In this document: positions 8,900 through 16,793 of the stretch, piece by piece
How the letters are laid out: every line of letters starts with the position of its first letter
How positions within the stretch are numbered: position 1 is the first letter of the stretch
Source of the DNA: UBA11090 sp035560555
Lineage (GTDB): Bacteria > Spirochaetota > Spirochaetia > Treponematales > Rectinemataceae
Direction: 5' to 3'
DNA: 64,000 nt
NCBI GenBank assembly: GCA_035560555.1
Contig: DATMZF010000061.1
Location: forward strand, 1 to 64,000
The notes under the pieces: model-generated
What the model saw: the letters and a program-made list of their open reading frames with translations, nothing else
Database searches by the model: none
What the model was told of the DNA's origin: nothing
Position numbers and translations under genes: made by a program

Positions 8900-9649
8900 A
8901 TGGCTATGGATCCCGAATACGCCGTCTATCCTTTCGGCGACGCCGCCCTCATCGTCGAGACCGCCGATGAGATATCGGAATCGGCGTACAGGCGGATTCG
9001 GGGCCTGGCCGAAGCGGTCGCGAAAAACCCTCCTGAGGCGCTGATCGAACTCATACCCTCCTACCGCTCCCTTCTCGTGACCTACGATTCGCTCCTGGCC
9101 GACTACGCGTCGATGGAAGGCGCGATCTTGAGCCTCATTTCGCGGGTTGGGGCTTTTACGGAACCCGCTTCCGAAATCGTGCGTATCCCGGTCTGCTATG
9201 AAAGCCCGTACTGTCTGGACCTGGACGAGGTGGCGCGCCATACCGGGCTGAAGCCCGAAGAAGTCGTGAAGCTACATTCCGCGAATGCCTATCTGGTCTA
9301 TATGCTGGGCTTTACGCCGGGCTTTCCTTATTTGGGAGGAATGTCGGAAAGGATAGCGACTCCACGCCGCCTCAGCCCCCGCGTGAAGATTCCCGCGGGA
9401 TCCGTGGGTATCGCGGACAGGCAGACCGGGATATATCCGATGGAGAGCCCTGGCGGCTGGAACATCATAGGCAGGACCCCGCTTTCCCTTTTCGATCATA
9501 CCCGCGAGCCGCCGGCGCTGCTAAAAGCGGGAAACTACATCCGATTCTATCCTATCAGTTCAAATGAGTTCGACCGGATCGCCTCCGATGTCGGTCGCGG
9601 AGCCTGGTCGCCAGAAATCGAAATGACCCGTGGGGCGAAGCGTGACTGA
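8900..9649 (+). CDS. pxpB: 5-oxoprolinase subunit PxpB (KipI/AHS1 family)
   Basis: The 249-residue protein carries the AHS1 core: 'YPFGDAALIVE' at the N-terminus, 'IPSYRSLLVTYD', 'IPVCYE', 'YMLGFTPGFPYLGGM' and 'PAGSVGIADRQTGIYPMESPGGWNIIGRTP'. It forms the PxpB-PxpC complex that phosphorylates 5-oxoproline. The ATG directly follows the pxpA stop, and its 3' end overlaps pxpC by 8 bases, so translation of the three subunits is coupled. Confidence 0.93.
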   Translation: MAMDPEYAVYPFGDAALIVETADEISESAYRRIRGLAEAVAKNPPEALIELIPSYRSLLVTYDSLLADYASMEGAILSLISRVGAFTEPASEIVRIPVCYESPYCLDLDEVARHTGLKPEEVVKLHSANAYLVYMLGFTPGFPYLGGMSERIATPRRLSPRVKIPAGSVGIADRQTGIYPMESPGGWNIIGRTPLSLFDHTREPPALLKAGNYIRFYPISSNEFDRIASDVGRGAWSPEIEMTRGAKRD

Positions 9650-10763
9650 AATCCTGGTGCTGTCTTCCGGCGTACAGACAACCGTGCAGGACCTGGGACG
9701 TTTCGGGTACCAATCCCTGGGCGTGCCTCCCTCAGGCGCGATGGATAGGGACGCGCTGGAGACGGCGAATCTCCTGGTCGGTAACCCGCGCGGGGAAGCT
9801 TGCCTGGAATGCGTCCTTGGCGGCCTTGAACTAGAATGCGGCGCTCCTCTCGTCTTCGCCGTCTGCGGGGTCCCGATGGATCCGCGCGTAAATGGAAAGC
9901 CGGCGCCCGGCTACGAGACGCTTCGCGCGAAGGCGGGTGACGTCATCTCGCTCGGCATGGCCGAACGCGGTCTCTGCGCCTACATCGCCTTCGCCGGAGG
10001 GCTTGCCGTGGACCCTGTCCTGAAAAGCCGCTCGACCTATGCGCGCGCCGGCTTTGGAGGCTGGCGCGGGCGACCTCTTCGCGCGGGCGATAGAATTCCT
10101 TTGAGGGAAGGCGCGGCTGGGCCGAGCGCCGCGCCCGGGCTCCGCGACGCGTCGCCGCTCATCCGCTTCGTGCCCGAGGAACTGCGGCCGCGGTATTCCG
10201 CGGAGATTACCCTACGAGCCATTCGCTCGCACGAAGCCGCGAGGTTCCAACCGGAATCCCTAAGCCGCTTTTTTTCGGAGCCTTTTTTTGTTTCGCCCAA
10301 GAGCGACCGGATGGGCTGCCGCCTGGAGGGGCCGAGCCTCGCGCACAGCCGGGGCGCCGACATCCTCTCCGCGGGTGTCCAGACCGGAACGGTTCAGGTG
10401 CCCGGCGACGGCTTTCCGATCATCCTTCGCGTGGATCGTCAGACGACGGGCGGCTACGCGCGCATCGCGCATGTCATACAGACCGACTTCGCGAAGCTGG
10501 GGCAGCTGCGCCCCGGCGACAGCGTTCGATTCCTGGAAACGACGGTGGAAGCCGCGCAGGAAGCGTGGAAAAAGCGGGAAGCGGCCATCGTCAAATCGAT
10601 TCGGGAAAAAACCGACCTGCCTCGTCCCATGCCCCGAGCTGAATCTGGCATCGCATCCCGCGCCGCGCCAGGCGCCCAGGTTTCTCAGGAAGAAATGCGC
10701 CATTTCAATGTCATCGTCAACGGCATCGCGTACGATGTGACGCTGCGGGAAATTCGAGTATAA
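9642..10763 (+). CDS. pxpC: 5-oxoprolinase subunit PxpC (KipA/AHS2) with a severed biotinyl-like tail
   Basis: The AHS2 carboxyltransferase-like fold spans about residues 1-310: 'GVQTTVQDLGRFGYQSLGVPPSGAMD', 'SKSDRMGCRLEGP', 'GADILSAGVQTGTVQVPGDGFPIIL' and 'DRQTTGGYARIAHV'. I chose GTG 9642, which starts at the conserved strand; GTG 9630 is in frame. Ordinary PxpC ends near 310-330 residues. Here about 50 more follow, ending in 'MRHFNVIVNGIAYDV', which matches the opening strand of biotinyl carrier domains, after which the frame stops at once with no biotinylation motif. AHS1-AHS2-biotinyl fusions are known in the urea amidolyase family, so this looks like a fusion or downstream carrier gene cut off at the AT-rich scar that follows. 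Confidence 0.88.
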   Translation: MTEILVLSSGVQTTVQDLGRFGYQSLGVPPSGAMDRDALETANLLVGNPRGEACLECVLGGLELECGAPLVFAVCGVPMDPRVNGKPAPGYETLRAKAGDVISLGMAERGLCAYIAFAGGLAVDPVLKSRSTYARAGFGGWRGRPLRAGDRIPLREGAAGPSAAPGLRDASPLIRFVPEELRPRYSAEITLRAIRSHEAARFQPESLSRFFSEPFFVSPKSDRMGCRLEGPSLAHSRGADILSAGVQTGTVQVPGDGFPIILRVDRQTTGGYARIAHVIQTDFAKLGQLRPGDSVRFLETTVEAAQEAWKKREAAIVKSIREKTDLPRPMPRAESGIASRAAPGAQVSQEEMRHFNVIVNGIAYDVTLREIRV

Positions 10764-10798
10764 AGGAGCGCTGGACAAGCGATTCGATAATACCTATT

Positions 10799-11042
10799 GC
10801 TGTTGAGTCCAGCATGGCTTTTAATTATGGCGAATTCACCATAATAAGACTTTGGGTTATTCCTCTCTTCCCAAATGCCGAGGAACTCAACAATGTTGCG
10901 ATTTCTTAGCCAATCAGATATGAAGAAATTTCCATCCTTAACCTTCAACATATCCATTAAGGAGAGGAAGTCATTTTCTGGTAAAGAAAAGACTATTATT
11001 CAATTACCTGTAGCGAATAATAGACTTTTTTGCTTTGCCCAT
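10799..11042 (-). pseudogene. Broken KilA-N domain gene (phage/mobile-type remnant)
   Basis: The 10764-11157 gap is AT-rich, unlike its GC-rich surroundings. On the minus strand it has a ribosome site AGGAGG (11053-11048) and an ATG at 11042. One extra G after the start codon shifts the frame. In the corrected frame it reads AKQKSLLFATGN, then a TGA stop, then FSLPENDFLSLMDMLKVKDG, 'NFFISDWLRNRN', 'VEFLGIWEERNNP' and 'GEFAIIKSHAGLN'. This is the KilA-N DNA-binding domain typical of phage and mobile-element proteins. Similarity ends at about 10799, before the usual 'W/WI' continuation. The gene is therefore inactivated by a frameshift, a stop and a 3' truncation. Confidence 0.72.
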
Positions 11043-11157
11043 ACTCTCCTCCTACGCCACAAACGCGTTGAAGGGCAAATAATCCTTCTAGAACTCTTGC
11101 CCAGTTCTGATATTTCGGCGACACTAGTCGCGATATACATCACCCAGCGGAGCGAAA

Positions 11158-11979
11158 ATGGAAATACTTGTCGCCATCAAGCAAGTGCCGGACACCGATA
11201 AGGTGAAGATGGACCCCGTGACGGGGACCATGGTTCGCGAGGGGGTGGACACCATCGTCAATCCTCTCGACCTCTACGCCATCGAACTGGCCATCAGACT
11301 CAAGGAAAAACACGGAGGGCGGGTGACCGCCTTCACCATGGGGCCGCCCGCGGCCGACAAGGCCCTCAAGGAAGCGATGGCCATGGGCTGCGACGCGGGC
11401 GTCCTCATCACCGACAGGGTTTTCTCGGGCTCGGATACCTGGGCCACGTCCTACGCGCTCTCGCGCGCGATCGCGAAGATGGGCCGCTACGATCTCATCC
11501 TCGCGGGGGAAAGGGCCACCGACGGCGACACGGGGCAGGTGGGTCCCTGCATGGCGGCCTGGCTCGACATCCCCGTCCTCACCTATGTGGGATCGATCGA
11601 ATCCTCGGACGAAAGCGGCGCCGTGGCGCCGCGTATCATTGTGAGGCGCCTCGTCGAGGAAGGCTACCAGCGCGTGCGGGTGGACCTTCCCTGCCTCCTC
11701 ACGGTCGTGAAGGAAGTGGCCAATCCGAGGCTGCCGACGCTGCGAGGCAAGAAATTCGCGCGCCAGGCCAAGATCACCGTCTACACGGCGGCCGATCTCG
11801 ACGCCGAACCGGCCTATCTGGGTCTGAAGGGGTCGCCCACGAAGGTCTCCAAGATTTTCTACCCGAAGGTTACGAGGGGCGGAGAGACCGTGAAGGCCGC
11901 CGACGAGGCGGGCGTGGATCTGGCCGTGGATCGGCTCGTCGGCTTCCTCGCAGAGCGCGACTTGGTCGGGGGGCGCTGA
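11158..11979 (+). CDS. etfB: Electron transfer flavoprotein beta subunit
   Basis: The 273-residue protein begins 'MEILVAIKQVPDTDKVKMDPVTG' and has the EtfB landmarks 'NPLDLYAIELAIRLKE', 'AGERATDGDTGQVGPCMAAWLD' and 'ANPRLPTLRGK'. With EtfA it forms an FAD (and AMP or second FAD) electron carrier. It is followed at one base by etfA and then by an FAD dehydrogenase. This EtfB-EtfA-dehydrogenase order is that of the electron-confurcating lactate dehydrogenase complex (LctBCD) of Acetobacterium woodii, in which NAD+ is reduced using lactate and reduced ferredoxin. Bifurcation itself is inferred from this arrangement. Confidence 0.92.
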   Translation: MEILVAIKQVPDTDKVKMDPVTGTMVREGVDTIVNPLDLYAIELAIRLKEKHGGRVTAFTMGPPAADKALKEAMAMGCDAGVLITDRVFSGSDTWATSYALSRAIAKMGRYDLILAGERATDGDTGQVGPCMAAWLDIPVLTYVGSIESSDESGAVAPRIIVRRLVEEGYQRVRVDLPCLLTVVKEVANPRLPTLRGKKFARQAKITVYTAADLDAEPAYLGLKGSPTKVSKIFYPKVTRGGETVKAADEAGVDLAVDRLVGFLAERDLVGGR

Positions 11980-11980
11980 G

Positions 11981-13051
11981 ATGGCGGAAATGAACAACAC
12001 TGAAAAGAATAACGTATGGACGATCGCGGAGCAGTCGGGCGGAAAGCTCAAGAATGTCTCGTTCGAGCTTCTCGCGCGCGGCAGGCATCTGGCGGACAAG
12101 CTGGGCGTCAAGCTGGTCTCGGTGGTCCTGGCCGACGGAATCGGCGATGAAGCCCTGTGCGAACTCATCGAGCGGGGCGCCGACGAAGTCCTTTGCGTCG
12201 CTGACCCGGTATTGGCCGATTTCGTGTGCGAAACCTTCGCGAAGGCCCTCGTGGCTCTCGCGAGGGAGCGCCGGCCGCAGATCATCCTCGCGGCGGCCAC
12301 GAGTTCGGGGCGGACGCTGATGCCGCACATCGCGGTGACGCTGCACGCCGGGCTCACGGCCGACTGCACCGAGCTCGACATCGAGGAAGGCACGGGACTT
12401 CTGCTGCAGACGCGGCCGGCTATCGGCGGCAACATAATGGCGACGATAAAGACGCCCGACCACAAGCCGCAGATGTCGACGGTGCGGCCGAAATCGGCCA
12501 AGGCGCTCGAACGCGACGCCTGCAGGACCGGAGGCATCGAGCGGATACCCCTCGATCCGTCTTTCGTCGAGAAGCGCGTCGAAGTGCTCGGCCTCGAGCG
12601 CGACGTCGAAGGCTTCGAGAACATCGAGGAAGCGGCCATCGTCGTTGCGGGAGGGCGCGGCCTCAAGAAGGCGGAAAACTTCAAGCTCCTGCGCGAGCTG
12701 GCCGACGTCCTGGGCGGCGCCGTCGGGGCGAGCCGCGAGGCCGTGGACAGGGGCTGGATTTCCTATCCCCACCAGGTGGGCCTTTCGGGCAAAACTATTT
12801 CGCCGCGCCTCTACGTATGCGCGGGCGTATCGGGCGCCATCCAGCATCTGGCGGGCATCAAGACGGCCGAGACCATCGTGTCGATCAACGGCGACCCCGA
12901 AGCGCCCATACACAAGTTGGCCGATTTCGCCGTGGTGGGCGATCTCTTCGAGATACTGCCGAAGCTCACGGCTGCCCTGAAGCGGCGCGCCGAAAGCGCG
13001 GGCGGGCCGGCGGGCGGAAACGCGGCCGCATGCGAGGGAGGCGATCGATGA
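11981..13051 (+). CDS. etfA: Electron transfer flavoprotein alpha subunit
   Basis: The 356-residue protein shows the EtfA N-domain and, in the C-terminal FAD domain, 'AAIVVAGGRGLKKAENFKLLRELADVLGGAVGASREAVDRGW', 'QVGLSGKTISPRLYVCAGVSGAIQHLAGI' and 'IVSINGDPEAPIHKLADFAVVGDLFEILP', which hold the FAD contacts. It lies one base after etfB and overlaps the next gene by four bases (ATGA). There is no N-terminal ferredoxin domain, unlike some EtfA proteins of confurcating lactate dehydrogenases. Confidence 0.93.
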   Translation: MAEMNNTEKNNVWTIAEQSGGKLKNVSFELLARGRHLADKLGVKLVSVVLADGIGDEALCELIERGADEVLCVADPVLADFVCETFAKALVALARERRPQIILAAATSSGRTLMPHIAVTLHAGLTADCTELDIEEGTGLLLQTRPAIGGNIMATIKTPDHKPQMSTVRPKSAKALERDACRTGGIERIPLDPSFVEKRVEVLGLERDVEGFENIEEAAIVVAGGRGLKKAENFKLLRELADVLGGAVGASREAVDRGWISYPHQVGLSGKTISPRLYVCAGVSGAIQHLAGIKTAETIVSINGDPEAPIHKLADFAVVGDLFEILPKLTAALKRRAESAGGPAGGNAAACEGGDR

Positions 13052-14463
13052 AATACGGAATTGTCACTCAAGGCGTCATCGACGAACTGCGCGCCCTCCT
13101 CGGAACCAGGAACGTCATAGCCGACGAGGAGCGCATGGAAGCCTATTCGCACGACGAGACATCGGCCGAGGAATACGGCCACATGCCCGAAGTCGTGGTC
13201 ACGCCGACATCGACCGCCCAGGTGGCGGAGGTGGTAAAGCTGGCGAATAGACTGCGCCTTCCCCTCACGCCGCGCGGCGCGGGCTCGGGCCTCTCGGGCG
13301 GCGCCATCCCCGTCTTCGGCGGCATCGTCCTCTCCCTCGAAAAGATGAACAAGGTGATCGAGATCGATTACGCCAACATGACGATGACGGTCGAGACGGG
13401 CATCGTGACGAACGAGATCAACAACCTCGTCAAGGAGAAGGGACTTTTCTACGCCGGATACCCCATGAGCCTCGAGACCTGCTTCCTCGGCGGCAACATC
13501 GCCGAGAACGCGGGCGGCGGAAAAGCCGTGAAATACGGCGTCACCTCGCGCTACATCATGGGCGTCGAGCTCGTGACGCCGACGGGCGAGGTGGTCTGGC
13601 TGGGCGGCAAACTCTCCAAGGACGTCACGGGCTACGACCTCACCCACCTCATCGTCGGCTCGGAAGGCACCCTCGGCATCGTCACGACGGCCATCATCAG
13701 GCTCATCGGACTGCCGAAGGCGAAGTCGGACCTCCTCGTCCTCTTCAAGACCCCGGCCGAGGCCATAGCCTGCGTGCCCGAAATCATCGCGAAGGGCACG
13801 ATCCCCACGAGCATGGAATTCATGGACAAGCTGTCGGTGGAAACCTCCTGCCAGTACCTCAACGAAAGCCTGCCCTACGAATCCTGCGGCGCCATGCTCC
13901 TCATCGAGATGGACGGCTCCGACAGCGAGCGCGTCGACGCCGACGCGGAAATCGTGGGCGACCTCTGCGTGGAAAAGGGCGCCATCGAAGTGTACATGGC
14001 CGACAACCGCACCACCCAGGAACGCGTCTGGAGCGTGCGCAGGAACATAGCCGAAGCCTTCAAGGTGAAATGCCCGATCCAGAGCCTCGAGGACATCGTC
14101 GTCCCGACGGCCTCGATACCCGACATCATCCCCGAGCTCGACCGCATATCGTCGAAATACGGCATTTCCATTCCCTGCTACGGCCACGCGGGCGACGGCA
14201 ACCTCCACGCGACCCTGGTGAAGGATCCCGTGATGTCCATGGAAGCCTGGAAGGCCGCCGAGCCGAAAGCCCTGGAGGAGCTCTACGCCGTCGTCACGAA
14301 GCTGGGCGGCAAGATCTCGGGCGAGCACGGCATCGGCCTGAAACGTAAGAAGTACATGGCCGAGTTCATGAGCCCCGTCGAGATGGGCCTCCTCAAGGCG
14401 ATAAAGAAGGCTTGGGATCCCAACGGCATCATGAATCCCGGCAAGCTTTTCGACCTGGACTGA
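13048..14463 (+). CDS. FAD-linked 2-hydroxyacid (lactate) dehydrogenase, GlcD/LctD-like
   Basis: This 471-residue flavoprotein of the VAO/PCMH family has the FAD-binding half at 'VVVTPTSTAQVAEVVKLANRLRLPLTPRGAGSGLSGGAIP' and 'GGNIAENAGGGKAVKYGVT', then 'GYDLTHLIVGSEGTLGIVT'. The C-terminal cap has 'YGHAGDGNLHATLVKDP' and 'GGKISGEHGIGLKRKKYM', the substrate- and cofactor-binding histidines of D-lactate/glycolate dehydrogenases. Coupling to etfBA by overlap and to a lactate-racemase homologue downstream points to lactate oxidation with Etf as electron acceptor. Glycolate or another 2-hydroxyacid cannot be excluded. Confidence 0.85.
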   Translation: MKYGIVTQGVIDELRALLGTRNVIADEERMEAYSHDETSAEEYGHMPEVVVTPTSTAQVAEVVKLANRLRLPLTPRGAGSGLSGGAIPVFGGIVLSLEKMNKVIEIDYANMTMTVETGIVTNEINNLVKEKGLFYAGYPMSLETCFLGGNIAENAGGGKAVKYGVTSRYIMGVELVTPTGEVVWLGGKLSKDVTGYDLTHLIVGSEGTLGIVTTAIIRLIGLPKAKSDLLVLFKTPAEAIACVPEIIAKGTIPTSMEFMDKLSVETSCQYLNESLPYESCGAMLLIEMDGSDSERVDADAEIVGDLCVEKGAIEVYMADNRTTQERVWSVRRNIAEAFKVKCPIQSLEDIVVPTASIPDIIPELDRISSKYGISIPCYGHAGDGNLHATLVKDPVMSMEAWKAAEPKALEELYAVVTKLGGKISGEHGIGLKRKKYMAEFMSPVEMGLLKAIKKAWDPNGIMNPGKLFDLD

Positions 14464-14512
14464 AGATTCGCGGCCTGCGCCGCGCGGCGCCATCAGGGCA
14501 TTGGAGACGGGC

Positions 14513-15934
14513 ATGAAGATTGAGATACCCTTCGAGACGGGAGCCGTGGCGGCCGAGCTGCCCGACGGCAGCGACATTCTGAGAATGAGGGAATTCCGAC
14601 CCCTCGCCGAACCGGGCGCGGCCATTAGGGCGGCGCTCGCGGCGCCGATAGGTTCGGAGCCGCTGGCCGAAATCGCGAGGCGAGCCCGCGGAGGCCGCGA
14701 TACGGCCAAGGCCTGCGTCGTGGTCTCCGACAAGACGCGGCCAGTGCCTTACAGGGGGCCTGACGGCCTCCTTCTCCCGATACTCGAAACGCTGGGCGCC
14801 CAGGGCTTCGCCGCGCGCGACATCACAATCCTCGTCGCCTGCGGAATGCACTCAGGGATGAACCGCGAAGAGCTTGAGCGCATGCTCGGGCTCGAACCCT
14901 TCGCCCTCGGCGTCGCCGTGGTCAACCACGACTGCCGCGACGCGTCTTCCCTCGTCCGGGTCGGCGTCACCGCCCGGGGGACCGAGGCTCTCGTCAACCG
15001 CCTCTATGTCGAAGCCGACCTCAAGATACTCACCGGCCTCGTCGAGAGCCATTTCATGGCGGGCGCCTCGGGCGGCCGGAAATCCATCTGCCCGGGCCTC
15101 CTGGGCGAGGAAGGCACCCGCGTCTTCCACGGCCCCGCCCTCATGTCCCACCCGAACACGAGAGACCTTCTCATCGAGGGGAATCCCGTCCACGAGGAAT
15201 CGCTCGCCGTGGCCAGGCTCGCCGGGGCCGATTTCATCGCCAACGTCACCGTGGACTCGCGGTTCAGGGCGACGGGGATCTTCTGCGGAAGCCTCGAGGC
15301 GGCGCACGCCGCCGCCGTGGCGCATTTGCGCGAAAGCGTCGGCATCCCCGTCGAGAGGCCTTACGACCTCGTCGTGACCCACGGCGGCTTCGTCGCGCAG
15401 AATCACTACCAGGCGGCCAAGGCCGGGGTTGCGGCGCTCGGCGCCCTGCCGCCCTCGGGCGGGAGCCTTCTCCTCGTCGCCGACAACAGGGACGCCGAGC
15501 CCATCGGCTCGGAGAGCTATAGGACGGTGCTCGCCCTGCTCAAGGCCATCGGGCCGGAAGCCCTCGACCGCCTTCTGGCCACGCCCGATTGGCCCTTCAT
15601 CCTGGATCAGTGGGAAGCGCAGATGTGGGGCAAGGTCTTCAAGCGGGTGACGATGGAGGATTTCGTGTATTTCGCGCCACAGCTCGGCCCCGGCGACAGG
15701 CGGATCGTGCCAGGGATCGACGGCGCGCGACTCGCCGTTCCGGCGGCCGTCCCGACCGCCGGAACGGCCGCCGAAGCCTCGCGAGCGGGCGCCAACGCCG
15801 CCGCCGGTGTCGTGCGCGCCGCCGTCGCCCGGTTCCTCGCGCGCCGCGGCGCGACCGAGTCCGACGTGGCCACAGGCAGGGTCAGGATAGCCTGGCTCGC
15901 CGACGGGCCTTACGGCATCCCTATTCGCCGGTAG
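14513..15934 (+). CDS. LarA-family nickel-pincer racemase/epimerase (lactate racemase-like)
   Basis: The 473-residue protein has the LarA active-site pattern: 'SDKTRPVP' (R75), His in 'GMHSGM' (H113), 'ESHFMAGASGGRKSICPGL' with H180 and K190, the lysine that tethers the pyridinium-thiocarboxylate nickel cofactor in LarA, and 'SHPNTRD' (H213). LarA interconverts D- and L-lactate; close relatives act on other 2-hydroxyacids. Position next to the Etf-lactate dehydrogenase supports lactate. The cofactor makers LarB, LarC and LarE are not in the window. ATG 14513 has GGAG six bases upstream; a TTG at 14501 would add four residues. The C-terminus carries an Ala-rich insert, and the last 25 bases overlap the convergent regulator gene. 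Confidence 0.82.
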   Translation: MKIEIPFETGAVAAELPDGSDILRMREFRPLAEPGAAIRAALAAPIGSEPLAEIARRARGGRDTAKACVVVSDKTRPVPYRGPDGLLLPILETLGAQGFAARDITILVACGMHSGMNREELERMLGLEPFALGVAVVNHDCRDASSLVRVGVTARGTEALVNRLYVEADLKILTGLVESHFMAGASGGRKSICPGLLGEEGTRVFHGPALMSHPNTRDLLIEGNPVHEESLAVARLAGADFIANVTVDSRFRATGIFCGSLEAAHAAAVAHLRESVGIPVERPYDLVVTHGGFVAQNHYQAAKAGVAALGALPPSGGSLLLVADNRDAEPIGSESYRTVLALLKAIGPEALDRLLATPDWPFILDQWEAQMWGKVFKRVTMEDFVYFAPQLGPGDRRIVPGIDGARLAVPAAVPTAGTAAEASRAGANAAAGVVRAAVARFLARRGATESDVATGRVRIAWLADGPYGIPIRR

Positions 15935-16629
15935 GCCTTGGGGCTCGAGCCGAAGTGGCGCCTGAAGGCCCTGCTGAAATTCTTCGGATTGGAATAGCCC
16001 AGCTCGGCGCTAACCTCGGTGACGCGCATCCCTCTTTCCTTGATGAGACGGGCCGCCTTCTCCATGCGCATGGCGGCGATCGTGTCGGAAAAGGAACTGC
16101 CCGACTTTTCGCGGAACCAGGTCGAGAAATACGTCGGATTCATCCTCGCGGCGCTCGCCGCGCTCTTGAGGCAGGCGTCGCCGATATTGCCGCGCAGATA
16201 GGCGAAAACGTCGGCCAGAACGGGATCGAGCGATGCGGATTTCGGCGCGCGTTCGGCATCCAGCTCCCTGGCCACCGAGGCGAAAATCGAGCGGAACTCC
16301 TCGTCCGAAGGCGGTTTCACGAGATAGCCGCGAACGCCGTAGCGGAAGGCTTCCTGCGCGTATTCGAATTTCCTGTAAGCGCTGAGGAAGACCACTTTCA
16401 CGAAGGGATGCTCCGCCGCGAGCCAGGCCGCGAACTCGAGCCCCGACTCCCCCGGCATCTTGATGTCGCAGAGCACGGCCTCTACGCCTTCGCTCTCGAC
16501 GACAGCCCTCGCCTCGCCCACGCAGGAAGCCCGGGCGGCCACCACGAAGCCAAGTTCGTTCCAGGGATAGTAGGCGGCCAGCGCCGAGCGGATTTCTGCT
16601 TCGTCATCTACTATGAGGACCCTGTACAT
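15910..16629 (-). CDS. AraC-type response regulator (YesN-like)
   Basis: The 239-residue protein has an N-terminal receiver domain ('RVLIVDDEAEIR', phospho-acceptor D55 in 'VLCDIKMPG', Lys in 'YLVKPPS') and a C-terminal AraC helix-turn-helix pair ('NPTYFSTWFREKSGSSFSDTI' and 'VSAELGYSNPKNFSRAFRRHFGSSPKAYR'). This is the YesN layout, usually paired with a sensor kinase that detects sugars next to lpl/yte-type transporters. No cognate kinase is adjacent. It is divergent from the oligogalacturonide operon and is its likely activator. It overlaps the 3' end of the racemase gene by 25 bases. Confidence 0.88.
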   Translation of the reverse strand: MYRVLIVDDEAEIRSALAAYYPWNELGFVVAARASCVGEARAVVESEGVEAVLCDIKMPGESGLEFAAWLAAEHPFVKVVFLSAYRKFEYAQEAFRYGVRGYLVKPPSDEEFRSIFASVARELDAERAPKSASLDPVLADVFAYLRGNIGDACLKSAASAARMNPTYFSTWFREKSGSSFSDTIAAMRMEKAARLIKERGMRVTEVSAELGYSNPKNFSRAFRRHFGSSPKAYRRIGMP

Positions 16630-16651
16630 GAGGCGATGATAGGTCCGCGCC

Positions 16652-16678
16652 GCCGGGCGGTCAAGTTTGCCGCCCGGC
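16652..16678. other. Hairpin in the divergent region before the lpl-type operon
   Basis: GCCGGGCGG (16652-16660) is the exact reverse complement of CCGCCCGGC (16670-16678), with a 9-base loop and TTT after it. It lies 23 bases upstream of the regulator start, in its leader on the minus strand. It could be an operator or an attenuator; the sequence does not decide. Confidence 0.35.
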
Positions 16679-16793
16679 TTTCCCGCCGTCGACCTGAAGA
16701 AATGATACCATGTACGAAGATTATGTTCCTTTGCCGCCTGTCCGGGCGGGTATAAACTCTTTTGTCATCATAAAATTCTCCGTGGAGGCATGT

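Noticed and set aside
10875..11201. Plus-strand open frame of 108 codons through the AT-rich gap
   Set aside because: It runs antisense to the KilA-N similarity and into etfB in another frame, with no recognisable domain. The minus-strand reading explains the region better.
12811..14733. 640-codon minus-strand open frame opposite the lactate dehydrogenase gene
   Set aside because: High GC suppresses stop codons on the opposite strand. The translation is His/Asp-rich without domain features, while the plus strand encodes a clear FAD dehydrogenase.
16652..16678. Terminator for either divergent gene
   Set aside because: It lies between two divergent starts, so it cannot end either transcript. 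It was kept only as a low-confidence structure in the leader of the regulator gene.
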